Shown: positions 5,625-5,735 of the stretch, piece after piece | How positions within the stretch are numbered: the stretch's first letter is position 1 | Layout: every line of letters begins with the position of its first letter | From: Calditrichota bacterium | GTDB lineage: Bacteria > Zhuqueibacterota > Zhuqueibacteria > Oleimicrobiales > Geothermoviventaceae | Direction: 5' to 3' | Assembly (NCBI GenBank): GCA_013152765.1 | Contig: JAADFT010000164.1 | Coordinates: 1 to 5,735, forward strand | DNA length: 5,735 nucleotides | Translations under genes and position numbers: made by a program | Notes under the pieces: model-generated | The model's database searches: none | What the model saw: the letters and a program-made list of their open reading frames with translations, nothing else | Told to the model about the DNA's origin: nothing

Positions 5625-5735
5625 TCAGTCTGTGTGTGCTTCGCTCCGTTCTCTGACAAGTTTCTGGTACCTTTCTGCACTGTCAGATTCTCGCCCCTGG
5701 TTGTACAACCTTTCCGCTCCAATTTCTCCGTCACG
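5625..5735 (-). CDS. C-terminal end of an unidentified convergent gene (5' end outside window)
   Basis: One minus-strand frame is open from the right edge for 36 codons to a TGA at 5627-5625. The peptide is charged and looks helical, including AERLYNQG, SAERYQKLV and RERSEAHTD. The spacing of Leu-Tyr, Gly, Ala, Tyr and Leu resembles the last helix pair of a tetratricopeptide repeat, but this is too short to assign a family. Support for a real gene is the protein-like composition and the stop lying just before a terminator that also works in this direction. The other frames here give no better candidate. Confidence 0.5.
   Translation of the reverse strand, partial: RDGEIGAERLYNQGRESDSAERYQKLVRERSEAHTD

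Overview
The window is ordinary bacterial chromosome of moderately high GC content. No transposase, phage gene, CRISPR array, tRNA or rRNA was found. It holds two complete protein genes, polA and a citrate synthase, and one nearly complete gene, an EpmA/GenX-type lysyl-tRNA synthetase paralogue cut by the left edge. The last ~36 codons of an unidentified gene enter from the right edge. The citrate synthase is the mitochondrial-like homodimer type, which in bacteria is scattered (Geobacteraceae are a known example). Together with a DEDDy-proofreading PolA, EpmA and a possible sigma-54 promoter, this suggests a non-gammaproteobacterial Gram-negative lineage. I cannot place it more closely from the sequence.

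Layout: (1) 998-1, minus strand: epmA, starting with TTG inside the polA stop region (TTGA overlap) and missing only its last residues. (2) 3688-995, minus strand: polA, a full three-domain DNA polymerase I with its own sigma-70-like promoter (TTGACA-N17-TACATT). polA and epmA form one translationally coupled minus-strand unit. (3) 3698-4238: a ~540-base divergent control region with no convincing gene but many inverted repeats. These include a ~36-bp imperfect palindrome next to the polA -35 box, two similar palindromes about 30 bp apart, a -24/-12 (sigma-54-like) element, and a leader able to fold in two exclusive ways. (4) 4239-5519, plus strand: citrate synthase with a strong Shine-Dalgarno and complete active site. 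(5) 5548-5586: a hairpin terminator usable from both sides. (6) 5735-5625, minus strand: the C-terminal end of a convergent gene.

The genes do not form one pathway. PolA repairs DNA and processes Okazaki fragments, EpmA-type enzymes modify translation factor EF-P, and citrate synthase feeds the TCA cycle. The novelty here is regulatory rather than a new enzyme system: the divergent region contains a geometry (paired palindromes about 95 and 126 bp upstream of a predicted sigma-54 start) that would fit enhancer-dependent control of citrate synthase. All promoter and operator calls are read by eye and untested.
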